Assembly: GCA_019638675.1 (NCBI GenBank)
Contig: JAHBTE010000001.1
Location: forward strand, 186,001 to 250,000
DNA from: Fimbriimonadaceae bacterium
GTDB taxonomy: Bacteria > Armatimonadota > Fimbriimonadia > Fimbriimonadales > Fimbriimonadaceae
Direction: 5' to 3'
Length of the DNA stretch: 64,000 nucleotides
In this document: positions 36,255 to 44,051 of the stretch, in pieces
Position numbering within the stretch: the stretch's first letter is position 1
Layout of the letters: every line of letters starts with the position of its first letter
The notes under the pieces: generated by a model
Seen by the model: the letters and a program-made list of their open reading frames with translations, nothing else
Told to the model about the DNA's origin: nothing
Database searches by the model: none
Position numbers and translations under genes: made by a program

Positions 36255-38262
36255 GTCTCTTCGTCCGATGCGAATAGCTCAGGCCAAGCTCTCTGTATCC
36301 CAACCGATAGCTGAGAATGTACGACTGATCCAAGAAAGAATCTGGCCCAAACTGGTCAAAGTAGTAGCCGTAAGAAACGCGCCACAACGGCCCCAATTTG
36401 TACCTCATCCGGGCGCTTGCACTCATACGATCAACATCTAAACTTTGCAAATAAAATCCCGAAAAACTCACAAGCCCTTTGTTGTACAAACCTTCGAAGA
36501 TCACTTTGTGCTTGCCAAGCAGTTCAGAGGAAAAACCGTCGTCCGTGAATTCATAGGTGGTGTTGAGGAATGCGCCATCAAATGGGTTCATCGCAAGGTT
36601 TAGGCTGGCCAGTTGGCTAAGGCCCTGGGAGACGTTGTGCCCGCTGAGGTGCGAGATTGAATATGAGAAATTCAGCATATTTCCCATCCCCACCCGCACT
36701 GGGTTAGCTACAAATCTCAAACGGGCGCCAGCGCTCTGCTGGTAGTAGCTGTTTCCTTCCCCAGTTAGTCGGGATTGGTTTGCTGTGAATCCCAGGTAGA
36801 TGCGCCCCGGTATCAGCCCAGTCTTAATTGCATCTTTTTCAACGACAAGGCTGTTTCGATCTGAAGTGAATCGCGTGCCTTGCAGGCTTTGCCCATAAGA
36901 CGAATTGAGGTTAGTGGTGAACCCAGGAAACTGTCGAGACAAGTTGCTTGACGCAAACATGCTTTTGTGCGCCGGGAAATCTACTTGTGCGGAAAGAATA
37001 GTCGAGTCGCTACTGCTCCAGGTTTGCCGTAAGCCCAATCCCCAATCGTCCCGACCAATTCCGCCGACGATCAGACCACCATCGAAATAGGTGCCGCGAT
37101 TCCAGTTAAGTTCGTAATCTAGGAACGTGCCCGTGCCGCCTCCGGTACCTGTACCGTAGCTAGCTCCATATTTAAATCTCAGTAAGCTAGTTTCACCCGG
37201 TTTGAGTGACAAATAATGTGGATAATTCAGCGCAAAGCTGTTGTTAGAAACATTCACCCATTGCTCAGTAATTACAGGTGTGGCAGTGTTTACATTGACT
37301 CTAAACAATGGCACCTGCATGATGCGCTGATTTGCCATCTGCACATCTGCCTTGTGGAATTGCACTTCTTTTCGGGGGTAAGCAACAGCTTTCTTAGCTG
37401 AAATCATAGAAACTGATTCGCTAATATCTTGGAATTTCAGCATCCGAATATCTGGCTGAGCATCCGGAATTCTTATCGATTTACCTTTAATCTCCACCAT
37501 TCCAAAGTAAGGACGTAATGGTGGTTCGGTGCTGGAATAAGAGACTTTTTGAAGCTCTTGATTGAGTATGTCGGCACTTGTTTGCGCCCGATCATCTTCA
37601 ATCATGATCGTAGCTGTACCAAATCCATCTTTTCGGTTCAGTCGGAAATACAGCGTTTCAAACTCTTGTTCCCACTTTCCGATGCGTACAAGCGCTTTTC
37701 GAGCTCGGACTTCGTAGGTTTGCACTTGAACTTGCAAATCGTTTGCTTCGATTTCAATGTTTTGGAATTTGAGTTTTGCGCCTCGATCTGCACCAGTTGC
37801 TGAAAGAACTCGATCTTGAACGCTGTACCAAAGGGTCTCTGCCCCAACAACCTCTATATAATCTTGAGCAGTGCTCAGTTGAGCGCGACTGGCAACCAGT
37901 TCGACATCAAGTTCTGCGGCGGCATTGAATCTGAGGGCGGTAGCGCGAATTCGAGCCGTTCCCGGAATATCACCTGCGACCAGAATGGCTCTCGCAAAAC
38001 CGTTTGCAGTTTCTACGATCTTTTCTCGGAATGAACCCAGGCTAGAATCAAAAACGACTTGGGTTCCATCAGGGACCAAGCTGCCGTTACTATCGCGCAA
38101 CTGCGCCGTTACGGTCAGAGTGCTTCGACCATCGGCGACCATAACCGCGGGATAACTTTCTAACTGAAAAACACCGTTTTGGGCAAAAGAAAGGGCGGCC
38201 GCTACAAGTAGCAACCAGACGAACGCAATTCGCAAACCTTCCAATCTGCACACTGATTTCAT
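36220..38262 (-). CDS. Outer-membrane beta-barrel protein with Ig-like and LptA/LptD-like domains
   Basis: I chose the ATG at 38262, which gives a good signal peptide (MKSVCRLEGLRIAFVWLLL..., cleaved after SFA). The 680-residue product has a bacterial Ig-like domain (about 25-115: VMVADGRSTLTVTAQLRD, PDGTQVVFDSSLG). A region of repeated short strands follows (about 120-290), as in OstA/LptA (LSATGADRG, FQNIEIEANDL). From about 360 the pattern is amphipathic strands with aromatic girdles, as expected for a large barrel. LptD-like LPS transport is plausible; the Ig module is not part of standard LptD. The final residue is Asp, not an aromatic. Confidence 0.7.
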   Translation of the reverse strand: MKSVCRLEGLRIAFVWLLLVAAALSFAQNGVFQLESYPAVMVADGRSTLTVTAQLRDSNGSLVPDGTQVVFDSSLGSFREKIVETANGFARAILVAGDIPGTARIRATALRFNAAAELDVELVASRAQLSTAQDYIEVVGAETLWYSVQDRVLSATGADRGAKLKFQNIEIEANDLQVQVQTYEVRARKALVRIGKWEQEFETLYFRLNRKDGFGTATIMIEDDRAQTSADILNQELQKVSYSSTEPPLRPYFGMVEIKGKSIRIPDAQPDIRMLKFQDISESVSMISAKKAVAYPRKEVQFHKADVQMANQRIMQVPLFRVNVNTATPVITEQWVNVSNNSFALNYPHYLSLKPGETSLLRFKYGASYGTGTGGGTGTFLDYELNWNRGTYFDGGLIVGGIGRDDWGLGLRQTWSSSDSTILSAQVDFPAHKSMFASSNLSRQFPGFTTNLNSSYGQSLQGTRFTSDRNSLVVEKDAIKTGLIPGRIYLGFTANQSRLTGEGNSYYQQSAGARLRFVANPVRVGMGNMLNFSYSISHLSGHNVSQGLSQLASLNLAMNPFDGAFLNTTYEFTDDGFSSELLGKHKVIFEGLYNKGLVSFSGFYLQSLDVDRMSASARMRYKLGPLWRVSYGYYFDQFGPDSFLDQSYILSYRLGYRELGLSYSHRTKRLGIEILGTSID

Positions 38263-38302
38263 GCCCAACATATTGTAGACGACTTTCGACTCCAAATAAT
38301 TG

Positions 38303-38340
38303 CGAAAGCCAACCTGATTTTCAGGTTGGCTTTCGTTTTT
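38303..38340. terminator. Strong stem-loop between two secreted-protein genes
   Basis: A 15-bp perfect stem (38303-38317 with 38321-38335, loop TTT) lies 15 bp after the stop of the 38355 gene and upstream of the barrel gene. The T run is on the plus-strand side, so on the minus strand it may work as a weak terminator or as an mRNA-stabilising hairpin. Confidence 0.65.
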
Positions 38341-38354
38341 CTATAGACGTGCCC

Positions 38355-41183
38355 TTATCGGATCACGTTGACCGGGACGATCTTTCGAACTCGCTCACCG
38401 TTTGGAGTTTCTGCCAAGATTTCTACTTTGTAGGTTCCTGGAGCAACTGCTCGGTTGGCATTATCTTTAAGAGTCCATGTTGCACTGTTTTCGCCAGCAT
38501 TGTCAGATCGGCTTCGAGTGACCGTATAGACTTCCTTACCAGTTGAGGAAAGGATGCGGACGGTAACCAAAGCATCTGCCGAGAGCGAGTAGTTAATAAC
38601 CATTGGGCTATTGTTTTCGCGGCTCGAAGGCTGGACGATTACGTTGCCGATGACTGGCCGGCTGTTGCCGCTCGGTTCGACTGCAACGGTGAAGGAACGA
38701 GTTCCTGGTTGATCCATTCGGAATGTGTATCCGCTGGATGCTCGCATATCTCGCTTGTCACCAGTCAGGTCGTCAATCAGCTTCACACGAAGGTTTCGTG
38801 GAATTGATGGCAGGTTTGGCCAAGTGACCGTGACGTCTCCAGTGGTTTCGGATTTTACGAGTAGCTTGTATTCTTGCTTGCCTTGTCGGTCAGCAATGCT
38901 TTGAGCCATTCGAGTTTCTTGGCCTTGGAAGTCTGCAATAACTGCAAGTTCAAGCTGTGAACCAGGAGCTTCAGGAGCCTTAGGCAACTGAAGGAGCTTG
39001 GCCTTGTTTCGGTCTGTTACGACACCAACATAGTTTTCTGCATCGAATCCAGCGTTGGATCGGGCGGAAAGTTGGAGTCTCCACTCTCGGTCGTTTTGAG
39101 CAAACGAGGAGAGGTTTGATCGAACTGCATTTGGCAGGGTTTCTTGGAAGAGCGGAGGCCAGATCAACCTAATCGGTTTAGAAGCACTCACAAACATCCA
39201 GTAAGCCTTGTGTGGCTCCATAACAGGATTGCTAGATGTGATTACATAGCTACCACCGCCAGGCAGAGCACTGTTGGGTTGGAAGTATGTAAGGGAGCTA
39301 GCAACGAATTGGCTTTGAACCATTTGCTGCCAAGTCATTGAATCAACATTGTTGTCTTCTGGTACGCCGAATAATTGGGCTACAGGAACACCATAGTTAT
39401 ATGGGTTACCGACCAAGTTCCAGCCTGGCTTCAAGTTGACAAAGGTTCCACCAGTGTCAATATCAGCTGGCAAGTTTGCGCCTGGAAGGTTGTAGGAATT
39501 AATCGCATTGTTAGGAATGACCCATGTACCAATACCGCGTTGCACGTTCGTTGTTGGAACATAAGCTCGCAACGTTGGATCCCATCCGTAAGCTACGTAA
39601 TCTACGCCTGCAGTTAATCCAAGGATGCTATCTAGCGATGAGCTTCCGAAGGTATACGGGAAGGTAACCATGTTAGGGCCAGCAACAAAACTCATTGTTG
39701 GTTTTGCAGCGATTCGAATCTTTGAATTGATTGTCTTAGATGGCCCAGGAGTTGAGTTGACCGTGATGCTGTAAGGAAGATCGCCGTAAGTTTCGCCATC
39801 GCTAACCACGTTCCAGTCAATCGACTGCAAAGCATTAGGAGCGATAGTGGCAAAGTTCTTTACTTGGGTTTCACCAGGGCCAAGTGTTAGCCCAGCAGGA
39901 AGGTCAATCCGAACGCTTACGTTAACCAGAGGCACCTCTTTATCAATAGTCGCGTATTGGTTATCAATCCATGCGCGAACCTGCATTGGCTCGGGTCCAA
40001 GTGTGGTTGAACCACTTGCATAATGGACAGCTCGCGGAGCATCCAAGATAACTGTGTAAGGATCGGTGTAGGAACCAACGCTCCAAGGTCCTCGGATGTA
40101 ATGAACGATATCAGCAGTTCCACCAGCTTGCACGAGAACGTTTGAGAATCGTTGCACAATTTGCGCCCCACCGTGCGGTGAACCATTTGACAGCAACCAG
40201 TCGTTGTCATCTACAGTTCCAGTTGGGTCGAAGTAAAGGTTAAAGTTAACCTGGTTACTTTGACCAGTTGCAAACCATGAGCCAACCTTTACAAAGTCAG
40301 CAATTGAAGCATCAGGAGTACTTGCAGTTGGCCCATTGTCCAACCGGATACCGTACGCTTCGGTTTGTCCGAACAAAGCCTTAACCGACTGCGGGAAATT
40401 AGGATCGGTTTGCTCACGCTTCTTTTCAGTGCGGATTGGGAAACCATCATCAAAAGTGATGTAACCCATGTACCGATCTATATCTTTGGCAATCCCAGTT
40501 GCAGAAGCAATATTTGTATTTGCTTGTGTAAAACCAAAGTGATCTGGGCCATTAGAGGTTCTCAGCCAAGGGCAAAGCACCCAAATCAATCCATAGCTGG
40601 TTGTTGTCGCTTGAGTGTTCAGGAAGCGCCATCGCAAGCGCGCAACATCGGCAAGAATCTTAATTTCAAGGGTTACCTGTCCAGAGGGTGCGCCGCCTTG
40701 AGTAATGTTTGTTTGGAAAAGAGCGTATCGCTTACTTGCTCCGCCAAAGAATCCGATAGCATTAGTACCGAAAAGCTCAGCAGTTGCAGGGTTACCATCT
40801 GGCCCGGTGATCATCGCATAGTTGTAGTCACCTACTGGCTCATCCGGCCAACCCATGGTTAAGGCCATTCCGTCATCAAAACCATCTTGAACGGTTCCAA
40901 AACCAGGAACACCGAATGCAAATCTTCCGCGGTTTTCTTGCGACCTAGTTGCGGGATAACAAAAACCGTTCGTACTTCCGTACTGAACCGTACCACCCAG
41001 CCCCACAACTGCACCGATCATCGGTGTGACAGGAGGGCCGTTCAACAAAAACGGAGTTGAATAGAGGGTTGATGGATCCATGACCGTTGGGTCAAGACAT
41101 TCACCGCTCCATTGCGCAAAAGCACCTGCAGTTAAAACTGCAATTGCGCTTACTGCGATACTGCTTCTCAAAATCATGTTCAT
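38355..41183 (-). CDS. Large secreted protein with C-terminal FlgD-type Ig domain
   Basis: The ATG at 41183 gives MNMILRSSIAVSAIAVLTAGAFAQ, a clean signal peptide; the longer frame starting at 41237 runs through a hairpin and is unlikely. The product has 942 residues. The first 500 are beta-rich with many aromatic and glycine residues. A repeated GWNLVGNPYNYG-type module lies near 600. The last 85 residues form a FlgD-like Ig fold (VTVRILSSTGKEVYTV, TWTLKDNANRAVAPGTYKVEI). In other phyla this fold marks surface-exported proteins. No enzymatic motif is visible. Probably an abundant surface or S-layer-type protein (inference). Confidence 0.75.
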   Translation of the reverse strand: MNMILRSSIAVSAIAVLTAGAFAQWSGECLDPTVMDPSTLYSTPFLLNGPPVTPMIGAVVGLGGTVQYGSTNGFCYPATRSQENRGRFAFGVPGFGTVQDGFDDGMALTMGWPDEPVGDYNYAMITGPDGNPATAELFGTNAIGFFGGASKRYALFQTNITQGGAPSGQVTLEIKILADVARLRWRFLNTQATTTSYGLIWVLCPWLRTSNGPDHFGFTQANTNIASATGIAKDIDRYMGYITFDDGFPIRTEKKREQTDPNFPQSVKALFGQTEAYGIRLDNGPTASTPDASIADFVKVGSWFATGQSNQVNFNLYFDPTGTVDDNDWLLSNGSPHGGAQIVQRFSNVLVQAGGTADIVHYIRGPWSVGSYTDPYTVILDAPRAVHYASGSTTLGPEPMQVRAWIDNQYATIDKEVPLVNVSVRIDLPAGLTLGPGETQVKNFATIAPNALQSIDWNVVSDGETYGDLPYSITVNSTPGPSKTINSKIRIAAKPTMSFVAGPNMVTFPYTFGSSSLDSILGLTAGVDYVAYGWDPTLRAYVPTTNVQRGIGTWVIPNNAINSYNLPGANLPADIDTGGTFVNLKPGWNLVGNPYNYGVPVAQLFGVPEDNNVDSMTWQQMVQSQFVASSLTYFQPNSALPGGGSYVITSSNPVMEPHKAYWMFVSASKPIRLIWPPLFQETLPNAVRSNLSSFAQNDREWRLQLSARSNAGFDAENYVGVVTDRNKAKLLQLPKAPEAPGSQLELAVIADFQGQETRMAQSIADRQGKQEYKLLVKSETTGDVTVTWPNLPSIPRNLRVKLIDDLTGDKRDMRASSGYTFRMDQPGTRSFTVAVEPSGNSRPVIGNVIVQPSSRENNSPMVINYSLSADALVTVRILSSTGKEVYTVTRSRSDNAGENSATWTLKDNANRAVAPGTYKVEILAETPNGERVRKIVPVNVIR

Positions 41184-41207
41184 GGCCAAAATCTTTTTTT
41201 TCTTAAG

Positions 41208-41239
41208 ATGTGGGCTTGGTGTTTGCACCAAGCCCACAT
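41208..41239 (-). other. 14-bp perfect stem-loop in the leader of the FlgD-Ig gene
   Basis: ATGTGGGCTTGGTG (41208-41221) pairs with CACCAAGCCCACAT (41226-41239). It lies 31 bp after the stop of the upstream CsgG-like gene and 24 bp before the start at 41183. On the minus strand it is followed by A-rich, not T-rich, sequence, so it may be a processing or stabilising hairpin rather than a terminator. Confidence 0.7.
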
Positions 41240-41270
41240 GTGGGACGTGTTTAGGAACGCTATTAGTTCC

Positions 41271-43193
41271 TTAGCGATTCAGTCGTCGGGCACCGCTCCA
41301 TACGTAGCGCTTACCAGATGCATCAGCAACAGGACCTGGCACGTCGGCAACGTTGCGAGCACCTATTCTCCAATAGATGGTTGTCGCTGACGGGAACAGT
41401 GAACCAGTGTTCACAGCACCTGACGCCAACGTTTGACCAGTTGCAGTTGAGGTATCGACGAATGCATTGACTGTGACTGATTGGCTTCCAAACAGCACGT
41501 CTGGAGACAGCTGAACTACATACTCAATAGGAATCGTAGGATCAAGCCCACGGACTGATTGGAATGAGAAGTTCGTTGAACCAGAGTCGTTCGAAGGATC
41601 AATCGGCGAGATCAAGTTAGCCTTTTGCAGCGGAGTTGCTTGACCAGTTGCAGGTACTCGAACCGATACGAAGTAGCAGTATTGCTGCCCACCTGAAGTA
41701 CCAGTTGTGCCTGAAGTACCAGTGGTACCAGATGTGCTGGTTGTACCAGTCGTACTGGTTGTACCAGTTGTGCTGGTTGTACCGGTTGTACTTGTCGTAC
41801 CAGATGTACTGGTTGTACCGGAGGTACCAGTGGATCCTGTTGTGTTTGGCGGGAATGGGAGGGAGTTTGGATCAACTCGGTAAACCATTTCCACGCTGTA
41901 TGTCATTGGAACACCTGGTTGCAACGCAGGAACAGTTGGAGTTCCACCACCTGGAGGTGAACCATTGGTACAGCTATTTCCACCAGTTATGCCACCAAAG
42001 TCATCCCATGATTGGCCATTGGCTGGAGAATAGGTTCCAACTGTATCGTCTATCACTGAGCTTGCAGGAGCAAGGACAGTCGCAACTGGGTTCGTATTAA
42101 CACCCTGTCGCCACACTTGCCATCGGTATGGCCCCTCGTTATTTCCTCGAGTAAATGCGTCAAGAGTCCAGCTCACCTTAACCCCTGGTGAAGTACCTGG
42201 AGTAAATGATTCTGCTGTAACGTTTCCAATTGGTGTATTGTCGCCAGCTCGTCCACCCAAGAGCAAGAAGCCCAGGATGACGAGAAGAATCAGCATTGAG
42301 AATAAGCCTTGGTTTCCACCAGATGAACGGCGAGTGCTCGTTTTAGCTCCACCATCAGCGTTGAATACGCCACCTCTTAATTCTGGCAAGTCAACAATCG
42401 CTTGGATTTTATCGCCAGGCTGAACGCCTTTAATTCCACGGGTGATGCGAACAAATGAAGAATCTGGATCAACGCTTGTAACAACACCTTCAGAAACTTG
42501 GTCTCGACCTCGCATGAAAATAACCTTCATGCCACTTTTGAAACCAGAGCGCGCACCTTTATTGACAAGCACTTGCTCATCTAAGGTGTTCAAAACTGTA
42601 GCACTTGGCAAAATGTTCGACTCCATTTCGGAAGTCGCGTGGAATGCGCCATCTACAAGTGCATCCGCAAGCATCGTTGCCACGCTAGTATCGTCAGCAC
42701 GTGGTGCAGATCGACCAGTAACGATTGCGCCGTTTACCGGAACGCCGCCGCTTACCGTGCGAACTTGAACGGACATGATGACTTGGGCTTGCTTTCCACC
42801 AGGAACTTCAACCACACGCCAGTTTGCAACTTCACCAGTTACGATGAAATTAGCATCCACAGCATCGCCAAGTCGAAGCAAATCGGCTGGGCGGGTAACA
42901 GGTGGGATTAAACCAAGATCGCGCATAGCCCTCGCGACTTGATCTGACGGAACTGTTTCTCGGTTCCGTGCAAAAACCTGACCGAGAGCATCGCGTACCT
43001 TATCGCCCGCTTCCGTACCAAGATTAAGTTCTTGGCTAGGAACGCGTACACCAAAAGGCGTTACCGCATATCGCTCGGTTTCTTGAATCTGGGCATTAGC
43101 CTTTCCGGCAATACCAATCGACACGGCTGCTAATAATAGCGCGCCAATTCGGGCGAGTTGCCCACTTATTCCAGACATCGTTGACAGTTTCAC
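41271..43193 (-). CDS. Secreted CsgG-like N-terminal protein with Thr/Ser/Gly repeat linker
   Basis: I chose the GTG at 43193 because AGGAGGA lies nine bases upstream and it yields a proper signal peptide ending GKANA. The 640-residue product has an N-terminal CsgG/LpoB-like fold (about 35-190: FGVRVPSQEL, ADLLRLGDAVDANFIVTGEV). A beta domain with SGMKVIFMRGRD follows (about 200-270), then a lone TM helix (about 290-305, FSMLILLVILGFLLLGG). Then comes a fibronectin-like region, a low-complexity repeat (six-residue units) and a C-terminal beta domain. It probably spans or lines the envelope. The function is unknown. Confidence 0.7.
   Translation of the reverse strand: MKLSTMSGISGQLARIGALLLAAVSIGIAGKANAQIQETERYAVTPFGVRVPSQELNLGTEAGDKVRDALGQVFARNRETVPSDQVARAMRDLGLIPPVTRPADLLRLGDAVDANFIVTGEVANWRVVEVPGGKQAQVIMSVQVRTVSGGVPVNGAIVTGRSAPRADDTSVATMLADALVDGAFHATSEMESNILPSATVLNTLDEQVLVNKGARSGFKSGMKVIFMRGRDQVSEGVVTSVDPDSSFVRITRGIKGVQPGDKIQAIVDLPELRGGVFNADGGAKTSTRRSSGGNQGLFSMLILLVILGFLLLGGRAGDNTPIGNVTAESFTPGTSPGVKVSWTLDAFTRGNNEGPYRWQVWRQGVNTNPVATVLAPASSVIDDTVGTYSPANGQSWDDFGGITGGNSCTNGSPPGGGTPTVPALQPGVPMTYSVEMVYRVDPNSLPFPPNTTGSTGTSGTTSTSGTTSTTGTTSTTGTTSTTGTTSTSGTTGTSGTTGTSGGQQYCYFVSVRVPATGQATPLQKANLISPIDPSNDSGSTNFSFQSVRGLDPTIPIEYVVQLSPDVLFGSQSVTVNAFVDTSTATGQTLASGAVNTGSLFPSATTIYWRIGARNVADVPGPVADASGKRYVWSGARRLNR
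41695..41840 (-). repeat. 18-bp minisatellite coding for (S/T)GTT(S/G)T units
   Basis: About eight to nine imperfect copies of an 18-bp unit encode successive six-residue blocks of Thr, Ser and Gly. Because 18 is a multiple of three, gain or loss of units keeps the frame. The nucleotide copies vary at a few positions (gtaccagttgtgctggtt versus gtaccggttgtacttgtc). Confidence 0.85.
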
Positions 43194-43438
43194 TGTGACA
43201 AGTCCTCCTCGTACCACTTCGTGTTTCGCATGTTCACGTTCCCAAAACCGGCTCGTCCCATATGAGTCCGCTTTCGTGGGCCTATTACCCATCTTAGCCG
43301 ATGTACACCGCGCAACGCAACGGCAGACAAAGGAATTTGCCTGACGAAGCGCGAGCAGTCTTCACCAACTCCCGGGGAGTATAGCACGGCTCCTGCGAGA
43401 ATATCCCGCAGAATTTCCAACGAAATTAGAAAAGTTCC

Positions 43439-43977
43439 TTAAAAAAGAGCATTGCCAATTTCGCGGGCTGATTCCAAGACGGCTGATAACTCACCATTCG
43501 TTCGGATGACGTGATCCGCGAAACAGAGGCGTAAATCTGGAGAAACCTGGCTTGAAACTAGCCCCCGAGCATCACTCTCATTCAATCCGCGTTCAAATAA
43601 GCGCTGCGCGACAATATCTATGGGGCACCACGTAACAACTAAAGTACGCCCGCGATCCCAAAGGCAGGCTTCAATTGCCAGCGGGATTTCTATTGCTTGT
43701 GCCTGAGAATCTTCAATTTCCTTAAGAATCAAAGGATGAGTCAATTTATTCAAGAAACTTCTAAAATTTGAGTCCGTGGCTACTAATGTACGAACTTGAT
43801 CCCGAGAAATATTTTCGATTCCCGACTTATCTGCTATCGCTTGTTGCACCGATTCTCTAGAAAATACTTCTTTAGAAATTTCGTCGGCGAAGCGACTTGC
43901 ACTCCCATGTCGCGCCATACATTAAGCACGGTGCTTTTTCCGCTTGCAATTCCTCCGGTGATAATAACTGGCTTCAT
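43439..43977 (-). pseudogene. coaE: Dephospho-CoA kinase, interrupted by a single-base frameshift
   Basis: CoaE performs the last step of coenzyme A synthesis. From the ATG at 43977 the frame reads MKPVIITGGIASGKST, the expected P-loop, and continues to RDMGVQVAS. It then runs into a premature TAG. The rest of CoaE (ADEISKEVFSRESVQQ onward, with the HPLI and CoaE-type C-terminus) lies in the -1 frame. The junction is near 43888, where VAS and ADEI would join perfectly to the family consensus if one base were inserted. The downstream frame alone (43918-43439) lacks the P-loop. Since coaE is normally essential, an assembly error, a recent mutation or recoding must be considered; no slippery heptamer is visible. 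Confidence 0.85.
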
Positions 43978-43989
43978 ATTTGTGGATTA

Positions 43990-44030
43990 GCAAAATAATA
44001 ACGCCTTTCCCAAGTTATTGGGAAAGGCGT
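43990..44030 (-). terminator. Terminator of the ribosomal protein S1 gene
   Basis: ACGCCTTTCCCAA (44001-44013) pairs with TTGGGAAAGGCGT (44018-44030). On the minus strand the stem is followed by the T-rich TATTATTTTGC. It lies 21 bp after the S1 stop. Confidence 0.85.
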
Positions 44031-44051
44031 CGTTTCAATCAAGAGGCGTTC

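Noticed and set aside
42240-42911. Several plus-strand ORFs of 61-108 residues opposite the CsgG-like gene
   Set aside because: They are shadow frames of a coding region with strong codon bias; no start signals or motifs.
43880-43895. Programmed -1 frameshifting in coaE
   Set aside because: No X-XXY-YYZ slippery heptamer and no obvious downstream pseudoknot at the junction, so I list it as a frameshift instead.
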